From contig ONCK01000011.1 of assembly GCA_900316315.1 (NCBI GenBank), forward strand, positions 1-64,000: a DNA stretch of 64,000 bases, read 5' to 3'. Within the stretch, counting starts at the first letter, position 1. Each line of letters starts with the position of its first letter. The notes beneath the pieces were generated by a model. The model did no database searches. It saw only the letters and a program-made list of their open reading frames with translations, and was not told the origin of the DNA. Origin of the DNA: an uncultured Prevotellaceae bacterium. Its GTDB lineage: Bacteria > Bacteroidota > Bacteroidia > Bacteroidales > Bacteroidaceae. Shown here one piece after another: positions 1-7,944 of the stretch. Position numbers and translations under genes: made by a program.

Positions 1-1
1 C

Positions 2-256
2 AGCCGGCCCAATATCCGCAACAATTGGGACCTCTCCTGCCTGAGAGCCTCCTCTGTCGTCCAGGCCCTGCAAAATGACTATGGCGTAGACCCCAAGCGT
101 CTCACCGCCGCTGGCCGTGGAGAGTACAATCCCGTGACCACCAATGACACCGAGGTCGGCAAGCAGCGCAACCGCCGCACCCAGATTATCATCACCCCCA
201 AGCTCGACCAGTTCATGGACTTGATTGACAAGGCTCCCGAGACCGAGCAGCGCTAG
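2..256 (+). CDS. OmpA-family protein, C-terminal end (partial)
   Basis: The open frame runs in from the left edge and stops at TAG 254-256, giving 84 residues. The visible part is the second half of an OmpA/MotB peptidoglycan-binding domain: an S.xRA.SVV.aL helix, then GVDPKRLTAAGRGEYNP, then the NRRTQIIITP strand with the arginines that hold diaminopimelate in this family. A short tail rich in acidic residues follows the domain, as in many OmpA-like proteins of the Bacteroidota. It would sit in the periplasm and tether an outer-membrane or lipoprotein part to the cell wall. The N-terminal part is outside the window, so the full architecture (barrel, lipoprotein or coiled coil) cannot be told. 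A hairpin terminator follows directly. Confidence 0.85.
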   Translation, partial: SRPNIRNNWDLSCLRASSVVQALQNDYGVDPKRLTAAGRGEYNPVTTNDTEVGKQRNRRTQIIITPKLDQFMDLIDKAPETEQR

Positions 257-289
257 ACTCCAGATTCCCTTATCTCATTCTCCATATTC

Positions 290-324
290 TCCCGACTCCG
301 CATCCGCAGAGCCGGGAATTTTTT
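290..324 (+). terminator. Rho-independent terminator after the OmpA-type gene
   Basis: TCCCGACTC (290-298) pairs with GAGCCGGGA (309-317) with one mismatch across a 10-base loop, followed by a run of T at 319-324. It lies about 35 bases after the stop codon. Confidence 0.65.
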
Positions 325-330
325 GTCACA

Positions 331-366
331 GGCGGCCTAAGGCCACGCGTAAGTTGCCTTGACAGG
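331..366 (-). repeat. Dispersed palindromic repeat, family 1, copy a
   Basis: Read on the minus strand this is CCTGTCAAGGCAACTTACGC followed by GTGGCCTTAGGCCGCC. It matches copies at 37691-37740, 37828-37862, 41391-41455, 43463-43495 and 61189-61225. The GGCCTAAGG half is palindromic. A separate perfect hairpin, CCCGCAGC...GCTGCGGG (390-410), lies just downstream. Confidence 0.55.
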
Positions 367-430
367 ACTGCGAACCGGATGGCGTGATTCCCGCAGCCTT
401 AAGCTGCGGGAGATTTTTAGGGTGTTTTGC

Positions 431-461
431 TTGGCAGAGTAAAGGTTTTGGATTAACTTTG
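431..461 (+). promoter_or_regulatory. Bacteroidota-type promoter for the gene at 541
   Basis: TTG at 431-433, a spacer of 20 bases, then TAACTTTG at 454-461, matching the Bacteroides -33/-7 pattern TTTG-N19..21-TAnnTTTG. Transcription would start near 468, giving a leader of roughly 70 bases that contains the 14-bp tandem repeat. Confidence 0.55.
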
Positions 462-500
462 CTATTCCAAAGCATTTTAACACACGGATATTTCAATATC

Positions 501-541
501 TTATTATACAAAACTTATTATACAAAACTTATTATACAAAA
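501..541 (+). repeat. Three tandem copies of a 14-bp AT-rich unit abutting the start codon
   Basis: The unit TTATTATACAAAAC occurs at 501-514 and 515-528, and again without its last base at 529-541, so that the third copy runs into the ATG at 541. Copies are identical. The array occupies the ribosome-binding region of the downstream gene, so copy-number change would alter the leader without touching the protein. Confidence 0.85.
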
Positions 542-1716
542 TGAAATCATTATGGCTATCCTTACTGCTCCTGCTGCCTGCGTCTGGCGTATGGGCCGAT
601 GAGTTGGCGACGGTACAGACGCCCCTGGGCACGCTGCCCCGGGAGATCGTGCGCGGTTCGACTTCGCCCTCGGGCAACCTCCATGTACAGGGTGTACAGG
701 TGGATGTCAAGCGCGGGTATATCTACTACAGCTTCACCACCGAACTGGTCAAGACGGACCTCAGGGGTCAGGTCGTAGGCTCGGTGACGGGCCTGACCTG
801 CCATCTGGGCTGTATAGAACTCGACACGGAGAGCGGCAAACTCTACGGTTCGATGGAGTATAAGGATGACAACATCGGCAAGGGCGTGCTCAAGGCGCTC
901 GGCAGGACGCAGGGCGGACAAGGTCAGGGCAACTACTTCTACATCGGCATCTTTGACACCGACAAGATTACGCGCGAGGGGATGAATCCCTCGACCGACG
1001 GAGTGCTCAAGACGGCGTATCTGCCTGAGGTCGTAGAGATGTATGGGGCTAAGGTCAACCAGGGCGGACAGCTCCGCGACCACCAGTACGGCTGCTCAGG
1101 CATCGACGGCATCAGCAAGGGACCGCAGTTTGGCAAGACGCAGGGCAAGCGGTACGTCAACGTGGCGCTGGGCATCTACTCCGATCTCAAGCGCACGGAC
1201 AATGACTACCAGGTTATCCTGCAGTACGATCCCGCCAAGCTCGAGCAGGTGGCTCGGCCGCTGGTAGCGGGTCAGTTCCACAAGAGCGGACTCAAGGCTG
1301 AGAAGCGCTATTTCTACTATACCGGCAATACCAACTGGGGCGTGCAAAACCTGGACTATGACCCCTATACCCACTACTGGATGGCGGCCGTCTACACGGG
1401 CAGGAAGCCCGGCTTCCCTAACTACAGCCTCTTCGCCATCGACGGCACGCGCAAGGCCAAGCGGCAGGTACTGAGGGGATTGCAGCCGACAGAGCGGGGA
1501 CTCGTGCTCCAGCAGGCTGCGGCAGGACTGCAGGACCAGACCACGGGAGTACGTGGATGGCGGTTTGCCGACGGTTCGACAGGACTGGAGAGCCTGGGCG
1601 GCGGCTACTACTATATCTCACATCCGGGCCGCGACAGCCAGGGACGGCAGCAGTGCACGCTGAGCCTCTACCGGTGGACAGGTAAGGACGACGGCCCCTT
1701 TGAGAAGGTGAAATAA
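541..1716 (+). CDS. Secreted protein of unknown function, possible beta-propeller
   Basis: A 391-residue protein with a clear signal peptide (residues 1-19, hydrophobic core then VWA before DEL). I do not recognise a named family. The mature part has repeated short strands of the type GYIYYSF, KLYGSMEY and RYVNVALG with intervening turns. It also has a Cys pair (CHLGC) near residue 90 and later KPGFPNYSLFAIDG, which together suggest a WD/YVTN-like propeller, though this is inference. The start is the ATG directly after the 14-bp repeat array; no earlier in-frame ATG fits a signal peptide. The next gene (SGNH esterase) begins 30 bases after the stop and is probably co-transcribed, so a role in secreted glycan or ester processing is possible but unproven. 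Confidence 0.8.
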   Translation: MKSLWLSLLLLLPASGVWADELATVQTPLGTLPREIVRGSTSPSGNLHVQGVQVDVKRGYIYYSFTTELVKTDLRGQVVGSVTGLTCHLGCIELDTESGKLYGSMEYKDDNIGKGVLKALGRTQGGQGQGNYFYIGIFDTDKITREGMNPSTDGVLKTAYLPEVVEMYGAKVNQGGQLRDHQYGCSGIDGISKGPQFGKTQGKRYVNVALGIYSDLKRTDNDYQVILQYDPAKLEQVARPLVAGQFHKSGLKAEKRYFYYTGNTNWGVQNLDYDPYTHYWMAAVYTGRKPGFPNYSLFAIDGTRKAKRQVLRGLQPTERGLVLQQAAAGLQDQTTGVRGWRFADGSTGLESLGGGYYYISHPGRDSQGRQQCTLSLYRWTGKDDGPFEKVK

Positions 1717-1746
1717 GTCTTTTTATATCCTTATAAATAAAAAGAG

Positions 1747-2877
1747 ATGAGAAGAGTACTGATATCCCTGGGCCTTCTGCTGATCACGCTGCAGGCGGCT
1801 GCCCAGATGGAATGGCATGACCCGATGGCGGAGAATGAGCCGCCCATCTGTGGCCGCGCGTGGAACAAGGAGATTGGCAAGGAGTATCTGCGCATGCCGC
1901 GCCGGATGAAGCCTTTGCTACGCAAGGAGGTGTGGAGCCTCGCCCATCATACGGCAGGCCTTTATCTCCATTTTAATACCAATACGAGCCACATATGGGT
2001 GCGCTATGTGCTGACCGGCTCTACGAACAAGGCGGGCAATATGTCGGCCCTGGGACACAGCGGCGTCGACCTCTACGCCTACGACCGCGAGGGCAGGATG
2101 CACTGGCTGCCCAATCAGATGTACTACAATCTGACTCTCAAGCACCAGAGCGATACGGTGCTTTTTCGCTACGATGACGCCAAGATACCTGCCGCGGGCG
2201 CCAAGGGATGGGATTATGTGCTCTATCTGCCCACGTACAACGGCGTACAGTCGTTGCAGGTCGGCGTAGACGAGGGGACAACCTTCAAGTGGTATGTGCC
2301 TAGCCAGGACAAGCCTATCGTGGTCTACGGCACGAGCATCACGCAGGGTGCCGCCTCCAGTCGCCCGGGCATGATATGGACGACGATACTGGAGCGCGAG
2401 ACGGGGCTGCCGGTGATCAATCTTGGATTTTCGGGCAACGCGCTGATGGAGCCTGAGGTATTTGACGCCGTGGCCGAGACTGACGCACGCGCCTACATCA
2501 TCGACTGCATCCCCAACAGTTTCAGATTTTACGAGGGTCAGGAGATCCAGACCCGCTATCCCGCCGGCATCCGCAAGATACGTGCCAAGAGCGATGCGCC
2601 CATCATCATGGCCGAATGCATCGTGGGGGACGACCAGCTCTTTGTGTCCAAAAAAGACGCCAAGAAACGGGCTGCCAACAAGATCCTCAGACAGGTCTAC
2701 GAGCAGTTGAAGGCGGAGGGCGTCAAGGGACTCTACTATATCTCGGCAGAGGACTTCAGCATGCCGCGCGACGCGATGGTCGAGGGCACTCACCCCAACG
2801 ATATCGGGATGCAGATCTACGCCCGCACCTATGAGAAAGCATTGGCCAAGCTCGGCCTTCTCAGTGGGAAGAAATAG
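1747..2877 (+). CDS. Secreted SGNH/GDSL hydrolase (GxDLY + GDSL_3 type)
   Basis: A 376-residue protein with a signal peptide (1-19, ending AAAQ). The N-terminal half (about 20-180) is the beta-sandwich that carries the GVDLYAYD motif of the GxDLY domain. The C-terminal half (about 190-370) is an SGNH hydrolase: GTSITQGA holds the nucleophilic Ser, NLGFSGNA gives the Gly block, IPNS the Asn block, and EGTHPNDIG the catalytic His. The usual Asp of the DxxH block is Glu here, as in the neighbour at 3158. Such enzymes remove acyl (often acetyl) groups from carbohydrates outside the cytoplasm; the substrate cannot be told. It follows the unknown secreted gene by 30 bases. Confidence 0.9.
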   Translation: MRRVLISLGLLLITLQAAAQMEWHDPMAENEPPICGRAWNKEIGKEYLRMPRRMKPLLRKEVWSLAHHTAGLYLHFNTNTSHIWVRYVLTGSTNKAGNMSALGHSGVDLYAYDREGRMHWLPNQMYYNLTLKHQSDTVLFRYDDAKIPAAGAKGWDYVLYLPTYNGVQSLQVGVDEGTTFKWYVPSQDKPIVVYGTSITQGAASSRPGMIWTTILERETGLPVINLGFSGNALMEPEVFDAVAETDARAYIIDCIPNSFRFYEGQEIQTRYPAGIRKIRAKSDAPIIMAECIVGDDQLFVSKKDAKKRAANKILRQVYEQLKAEGVKGLYYISAEDFSMPRDAMVEGTHPNDIGMQIYARTYEKALAKLGLLSGKK

Positions 2878-3157
2878 CTGTCTAGGCCTCCCTCGGATAT
2901 AGATTCGGCGAGCGCAACCGATGGGCCCACGAGAGAGGCTGATATAGCCTTGGGCATGCATTTGATAAGCGCGGCAGAAAAGGCCCTTTTACAAGGTTCA
3001 AAACGCCCTTGGATAGGCTTCTGTTGACGTGACTGGATTGTGCCTTTTACGGGGTCTAAAATTGCCCTTATACTTGGGCTTCTTCCGGATGACTTCCACG
3101 GAGGCGGGAGCACTTCTTAATCCGTATAAATCAGTACAAAAATATAGTGATTATCAG

Positions 3158-4942
3158 ATGAAATCTCTTTTTGACAAAACTTTTTTGACAGCACTGCTGC
3201 TTGTGTGCTGTGTCTTTGCAGCTCAGGCTCAGACAGATTGGTACGACCCGATGGAGGCCGAGGAGCCCTATATCAACGGACGGGCGTGGAACCAGGAGAT
3301 CGGCCGCCACTACCAGAGGCTGCCGGAGCGCTTCAAGGACAAGGTGAGTAAGGCTGTATGGTCCCTCAGCCACCATACCGCGGGACTCTATGTTAAGTTT
3401 GTCACACGCTCGCGACATATCTCCGTGCGCTACGTCTGCACGGCCCCTACGACGGGCTATCCCAATGTGGTGGCGCTCAACCAGAGCGGTGTGGACCTCT
3501 ATGTGACAGATGTGCATGGAGCGGACCACTGGATATGCAACCGCATGGAATACAGTTTTCACCTCAACCACTCGGATACCGTCGAAATCAGATACCACGA
3601 TATCACAGTGCCCCGTCAGACGCGACAGAGTGTGGAGTATACACTCTACCTGCCGACGTACAACGGTCTGAAATCGATGCGCATAGGCGTGGACAAGGGA
3701 GAGCGCTTCCAGTTCATCCGCGACTCTCAGGAGCGTCCCATCGTGGTCTACGGCACCTCTATTGCCCACGGGGCTTCGGCCTCCCGTCCCGGCCTCATCT
3801 GGCCGACACGCGTGCAGCGGGAACTCGGGTATCCGGTGATCAACCTCGGATTTAGCGGGAGTGCCAAGATGGAGCCCGCCGTATTTGACATGCTGAGCGA
3901 GATTGACGCCCGTCTGTACGTGATCGACGCGGTGCCCAACTGTATGGGGTTGGACGACTCCACCTTCACCGCCCGTTTTCTAGGCGGTATGCGGGCGCTA
4001 CGGGCCAAGACCAAGGCGCCGATACTTGTGGCCGACGGCAACTATCTGCCCTATCACTCCTGGAATGACGGCTTCAACGGCCAGGGACGCCACAAGGACT
4101 CCCTGCAGCTGCGCCTCTTCCGCCAGCTCCAGCAGGAGGGGATGCAAGACCTCTACTACCTGAGCGAACGGGACTTCAACTTTTGCGAGGACGACTATAT
4201 CGAGGGTAGGCATCCCAATGACCTTGGCATGAAGCGCTACGCCGACGCCTACGAGGGCGCTTTGAGCCGTATCCTCATCGGGGCGGATACGATGAGAGCC
4301 TATCAGCCTTGTGTTCAGCGCAGGGACCGCATATATGAGTGGATGGAGCGGCACAACGAGGTGATTAAGCGCAACCGTGAGACACAGCCGCAGGTCGTCA
4401 TGATCGGCAATAGCATCACCCACTTCTGGGGCGGCAAGCCAGACTGCACGCTCAAGAGCGGCGAGAAGTCGTGGAATAAGCTTTTCAAGGGATGGCGCGT
4501 GACCAATATGGGATTTGGATGGGACCGCGTCGAGAATGTGTACTGGCGCCTGCGCCACGGCGAACTCGACGACTGCCGCCCGGAGCATGTGTTCTTGCTC
4601 ATAGGCATCAATAATGTGGGCCAGCCGGCGGCACAGGTGGCTTCGGGTATCGTCGACATTGTGAAGCTGATACGCAAGCTCCAGCCCCAGGCACGCCTGC
4701 ATGTCATCAAGCCCTATCCGGCCCGCAAACGCGAGCGGTGGGTTCTCGACCTCGATGCTGAGCTCGACAAGCAGCTGCAGCCCGACGCGATGACCGACGT
4801 CAGCGATCCCGGCAAGGGCCTCCTGCTCCAAGATGGGAGCGGCAAGATTGATGAGAAGTACTTCCGCGATGGCCTCCATCCGATAGAGTCAGGCTACGAG
4901 ATACTGGCCAAGACGTACAAGAAGCTGCTGAAGCGGAAATAA
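3158..4942 (+). CDS. Secreted double SGNH hydrolase (GxDLY-GDSL_3 fused to a second GDSL domain)
   Basis: The start is placed at ATG 3158, where a signal peptide begins (MKSLFDKTFLTALLLV...AQAQ); an upstream in-frame ATG at 3029 only adds a non-signal extension. The 594-residue protein repeats the architecture of the 1747 gene over residues 1-370 (GVDLYVTD, GTSIAHGA, NLGFSGSA, EGRHPNDLG). It then adds a second SGNH domain at about 400-594 with GNSITHFWGG, a GINN block and a canonical DGLHP. The second domain resembles the PAF-acetylhydrolase/GDSL class. The first domain again has Glu in place of Asp in the DxxH block. The product is presumably a periplasmic or outer-surface carbohydrate esterase with two active sites. 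A gap of 280 bases separates it from the paralogue upstream. Confidence 0.9.
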   Translation: MKSLFDKTFLTALLLVCCVFAAQAQTDWYDPMEAEEPYINGRAWNQEIGRHYQRLPERFKDKVSKAVWSLSHHTAGLYVKFVTRSRHISVRYVCTAPTTGYPNVVALNQSGVDLYVTDVHGADHWICNRMEYSFHLNHSDTVEIRYHDITVPRQTRQSVEYTLYLPTYNGLKSMRIGVDKGERFQFIRDSQERPIVVYGTSIAHGASASRPGLIWPTRVQRELGYPVINLGFSGSAKMEPAVFDMLSEIDARLYVIDAVPNCMGLDDSTFTARFLGGMRALRAKTKAPILVADGNYLPYHSWNDGFNGQGRHKDSLQLRLFRQLQQEGMQDLYYLSERDFNFCEDDYIEGRHPNDLGMKRYADAYEGALSRILIGADTMRAYQPCVQRRDRIYEWMERHNEVIKRNRETQPQVVMIGNSITHFWGGKPDCTLKSGEKSWNKLFKGWRVTNMGFGWDRVENVYWRLRHGELDDCRPEHVFLLIGINNVGQPAAQVASGIVDIVKLIRKLQPQARLHVIKPYPARKRERWVLDLDAELDKQLQPDAMTDVSDPGKGLLLQDGSGKIDEKYFRDGLHPIESGYEILAKTYKKLLKRK

Positions 4943-4988
4943 ATCCGCTAGTTTAGGCATAGGGAGTAGGAGTTGGCGGACAATGTCG

Positions 4989-5015
4989 GCACCACATCTT
5001 CCGCGATGTGGGTGC
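4989..5015. other. Hairpins in the 288-base gap before the 5231 gene
   Basis: GCACCACATC (4989-4998) pairs with GATGTGGGTGC (5005-5015) with one bulged base, and a second bulged hairpin (GCCCT..GAGAC with GTCTCAGGGC) spans about 5061-5098. Neither is followed by a T run. TAACTTTG at 5199-5206 fits a -7 box for the next gene, but I find no matching -33. Confidence 0.35.
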
Positions 5016-5230
5016 GTCCGTATGGCACATCTAAGGGGGTAAAATACGCCTTCTCAGATGGCCCTAAGAGACTCTGTTGTCCAAGCGTCTCAGGGCTCTT
5101 CGGATGAGTTGTAGGTGGCTGATGGAGGCGGATGACAGATAAGTGGAGATTTTACCTATTTTTGACGGGCGCGCGAGGGAAATGTAAGAGATTTATGTTA
5201 ACTTTGCAGAAGTAATATATCTGATTCGCT

Positions 5231-6160
5231 ATGATGAGAAAATATCTATTGTCGTGCTTGCTCGCGCTGCCTTTGCTGAGCATGGGGCAGAAGACGTGCA
5301 AGTATGACGGCGAGCGCGTTCGCCTGTCAGACAACACGGTCAAGGTGACCCACATCGGCAAACTCGCCGGGCAGAAGGGCATCACTTATCAGGGCATGGA
5401 CATTTGGGGCCATACACTCGTGAGTCTGCAGCATACGGGCGTGGCGACGCTCTACGACTTTAACGGAAAGAGCATCAAGAAGAAGGGGCAGCTGAAACTG
5501 GCCTCCTATGACAAGACCAATCACGCCAATGTCGCCTCCTTTGGGACGCAGTATGCGCAAGCCGGTGACCCGCTGCCTCTGCTCTATGTGGCGCGATGCT
5601 CAGGTAAGAAGCTCAGGGGGATGGACAACCTCTTCTTTGTAGAGCGCATCGACCCCAAGGCGATGAAGAGCGAGCTCGTGCAGCAGATCTGGCTCAATGA
5701 CTATAAGCATCATTTCGGTTCGTACTGCCTCGGAGCCGTCGACCGGCAAAACAGGATGCTCTACATGTATGCGGAGACGACTGGACGCCTCCATCCGGGG
5801 ACCAACAGGCACTGGGTGATGCAGTTCCGCTTGCCCGAGTATCGGGGGCCACAGGACAGTCTGGTCATCCTGACCGAAGACGACGCCTTGGCCCGCTACG
5901 ACATGGAGGACTCCTATACCTTTGACCACCAGCCGATCACGCAGGGCGCAACGGTATACAATGGTTTGCTCTTTCTGCCGATGGGCGTCGGTTCCAAGGC
6001 TCAGCCTAGCCTGATTTACGTCATGGATACGGGCACTCACAGGGTGCAAAATGTCGTCAATCTACAGTCGGCCATTCCACATGAGCTCGAGGATTGCACC
6101 GTATGGGGCGGCAAGATGATACTGCAGACGCAAGGGGATATCTATCAACTTGAGTTCTAG
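5231..6160 (+). CDS. Secreted protein, tandem paralogue family, member 1
   Basis: A 309-residue protein with a signal peptide (about 1-19). Two paralogues follow at 6950 and 7945. All three share QGM-IW-HTLVSLQ-TGVA-LYDFNG, then a G-LKLASY...NHANVASFG-QY segment, then LPLLYVARC, FVERIDP, a YRGPQDSLV-LTEDDAL stretch (weaker in member 3), and a C-terminal ELEDC. The repeating strand-turn pattern suggests a secreted beta-propeller, but I recognise no named family or catalytic residues. The start at ATG 5231 gives the signal peptide directly. The gene is followed after 45 bases by the TauE/SafE permease, and the whole run appears co-directional and probably co-expressed. Confidence 0.8.
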   Translation: MMRKYLLSCLLALPLLSMGQKTCKYDGERVRLSDNTVKVTHIGKLAGQKGITYQGMDIWGHTLVSLQHTGVATLYDFNGKSIKKKGQLKLASYDKTNHANVASFGTQYAQAGDPLPLLYVARCSGKKLRGMDNLFFVERIDPKAMKSELVQQIWLNDYKHHFGSYCLGAVDRQNRMLYMYAETTGRLHPGTNRHWVMQFRLPEYRGPQDSLVILTEDDALARYDMEDSYTFDHQPITQGATVYNGLLFLPMGVGSKAQPSLIYVMDTGTHRVQNVVNLQSAIPHELEDCTVWGGKMILQTQGDIYQLEF

Positions 6161-6205
6161 ACTCATCCGGTGGACGTGAGCATATAATTTGATAGGTGCT
6201 GGCGT

Positions 6206-6940
6206 ATGACAATCAATATCCTCTTCATCTTCCTGCTGACTATAGGCGCGAGCTTTATACAGCGCACGGTTGGCTTCGGATTTGGCATCTTTATCATGAC
6301 GATGCTGCCTTATCTGATGCCCTCCTACGGCGAGGCAACGACGCTCTCAGGCCTGCTAGCGCTTACCACATCGGCGGTCATCGCGTGGAAGATGAGAAGG
6401 GTGGCCGAATGGCGCAAATTGGTGTTGATACTGGCCACATTTACTCTTGTCTCAGCCTTGTGCATCTGCTGGCTCAAGCGTATCGACGACCGCGTGCTGC
6501 GCGAGATATTGGGTGTGGTCTTGGTCCTGATCGGCATCTACTTTGCCTGGATGAGCCGCCGCATCAAGATCCCCACGAGCTGGCCCTACCAGATAGGCGC
6601 AGGTACGCTGAGCGGTTTTCTGGGAGGTTTTTTCGGCATGCAGGGGCCGCCCGCAGTGCTCTATTTTATTTCCGCCTCCAAGGACAAAGAGCACTATATG
6701 GCGCTGGCACAGACCTATTTCCTCTGCGGCAATATTCTGATGACGGGAGTACGCGCGTGGAACGGGTTTCTGACGCCCGCTGTGGGACGCGGCTATCTCT
6801 ATGGTCTCGGCGGGGCGGCTATCGGCACGTCTTTGGGCGCATTTGTCTTCCGGCATATCCCCAATCGCATCTTCCGGTATATCGTCTACGCCTATATCTG
6901 CCTCGCAGGCGTCATCATCTTTGTAACCTCAGTATCTTAG
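6206..6940 (+). CDS. TauE/SafE family sulfite/anion exporter-like permease
   Basis: A 244-residue inner-membrane protein with seven to eight hydrophobic segments. It shows the two-fold repeat of TauE/SafE permeases: the N-terminal repeat contains GASFIQRTVGFGFGIF and the C-terminal repeat contains GAGTLSGFLGGFFGMQGPPAVLYF, the signature Gly/Pro-rich motif of the family. Members move small anions such as sulfite, sulfoacetate or other organosulfur compounds; the substrate here is unknown. The next gene starts 9 bases after the stop, so it is translationally coupled to or at least in one transcript with the secreted paralogues on both sides. A long open frame overlapping it in another phase (6196-7005) is a shadow. 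Confidence 0.85.
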   Translation: MTINILFIFLLTIGASFIQRTVGFGFGIFIMTMLPYLMPSYGEATTLSGLLALTTSAVIAWKMRRVAEWRKLVLILATFTLVSALCICWLKRIDDRVLREILGVVLVLIGIYFAWMSRRIKIPTSWPYQIGAGTLSGFLGGFFGMQGPPAVLYFISASKDKEHYMALAQTYFLCGNILMTGVRAWNGFLTPAVGRGYLYGLGGAAIGTSLGAFVFRHIPNRIFRYIVYAYICLAGVIIFVTSVS

Positions 6941-6949
6941 TGCTTGAAT

Positions 6950-7894
6950 ATGAACAAATTTTTTTCCATTCTCCTGTCCGCCTGTCCGATGCTCCTCGGT
7001 TTTAGCGGCATTTCGGCTCAAGTCAAGGTCTCTTATACCGGCCCTCGCATTGATCTGAGCCAGCACAGTCTCACAAGCCGCTGCCTCGGCCCCTTGCACA
7101 AGGAGGACAAAAAAAGCCTTCAGGGCATGGCAATCTGGAAAAACACACTCATAAGCTTACAAGACTACGGATATGCCAATGTCTATGACTTTGACGGCTG
7201 GCACTTGAAATACAAGGGTTCCATGAAGCTCGGTTCCTATGGCGAGGCTAACCATGCAAATGTGGCCTCGTTTGGCAATCAGTACTATCGTGAGGAAGAC
7301 AAGTTGCCGCTGCTCTATGTGACGCAGTGCAAGCGGTGGGGCAGGAAAGGCCTCAATAAGCTGCTCTTTGTCGAGCGCATCAACCCCGACAGCCTGCGAA
7401 GCGAGCTGATGCAGCGTATATGGTTTAATGACCTCAAGTCACGCTACGAGGGCAATACGCAGTACGTCGTCGACCGCGAGGCCAATATGCTCTATCTCTT
7501 TGGCAACAGCAAAGTCGGTTTGCCCGAGGATAACCGGCATCCTATTTTTAAGTTTCGCTTGCCCGAGTATCGCGGGCCGCAGGACAGCCTCGTGGTGCTC
7601 ACCGAGGACGAGGCGCTGGACAGTTTCTACGTCGAGGACATCCATCAGGAAGCGCGGCAGCACGTGGGGCAGGGCGCCTATGCCCGAAATGGCATAATCT
7701 ATTTTCCCGTCGGGGTAGGCGATGAGAAGCGCCCCTCGCTGCTCTTTGTGCTCGATGCCAACCGTCATCAGATGAGAAACGTGATAGACCTGACTAAGGT
7801 GACCAAGAGTGAGCTCGAGGACTGCGACGTATACGACGGCGATCTCATCGTACAGAGTCAAAGGGCCGGTTTGTGGCGCCTCCATTTCGAATGA
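6950..7894 (+). CDS. Secreted protein, tandem paralogue family, member 2
   Basis: A 314-residue paralogue of the 5231 protein with a signal peptide (about 1-23, ending ISAQ). The start is put at ATG 6950, nine bases after the permease stop; a TTG two codons earlier is also in frame. Conserved blocks include LQGMAIWKNTLISLQDYGYA, YDFDGW, NHANVASFGNQYY, LPLLYVTQC, LFVERINPDSL, LPEYRGPQDSLVVLTEDEAL and ELEDCDVYDG. It is closest to member 1, with which it shares an almost identical RLPEYRGPQDSLV block; member 3 lacks that block. No catalytic motif can be seen. It is probably secreted to the periplasm or attached to the outer membrane. Confidence 0.8.
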   Translation: MNKFFSILLSACPMLLGFSGISAQVKVSYTGPRIDLSQHSLTSRCLGPLHKEDKKSLQGMAIWKNTLISLQDYGYANVYDFDGWHLKYKGSMKLGSYGEANHANVASFGNQYYREEDKLPLLYVTQCKRWGRKGLNKLLFVERINPDSLRSELMQRIWFNDLKSRYEGNTQYVVDREANMLYLFGNSKVGLPEDNRHPIFKFRLPEYRGPQDSLVVLTEDEALDSFYVEDIHQEARQHVGQGAYARNGIIYFPVGVGDEKRPSLLFVLDANRHQMRNVIDLTKVTKSELEDCDVYDGDLIVQSQRAGLWRLHFE

Positions 7895-7944
7895 ATCGTC
7901 CCAATAAGTAAAACGACAACGAGCCTAAGGTATAATAAAATAAA

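Noticed and set aside
501-541. Possible CRISPR-like array
   Set aside because: Direct tandem repeats without spacers, three units only, and no cas genes in the window.
6196-7005. 269-codon plus frame overlapping the TauE/SafE gene
   Set aside because: It covers the permease in another phase, has Arg/His-rich shadow composition and no motif, while the permease frame has clear membrane segments.
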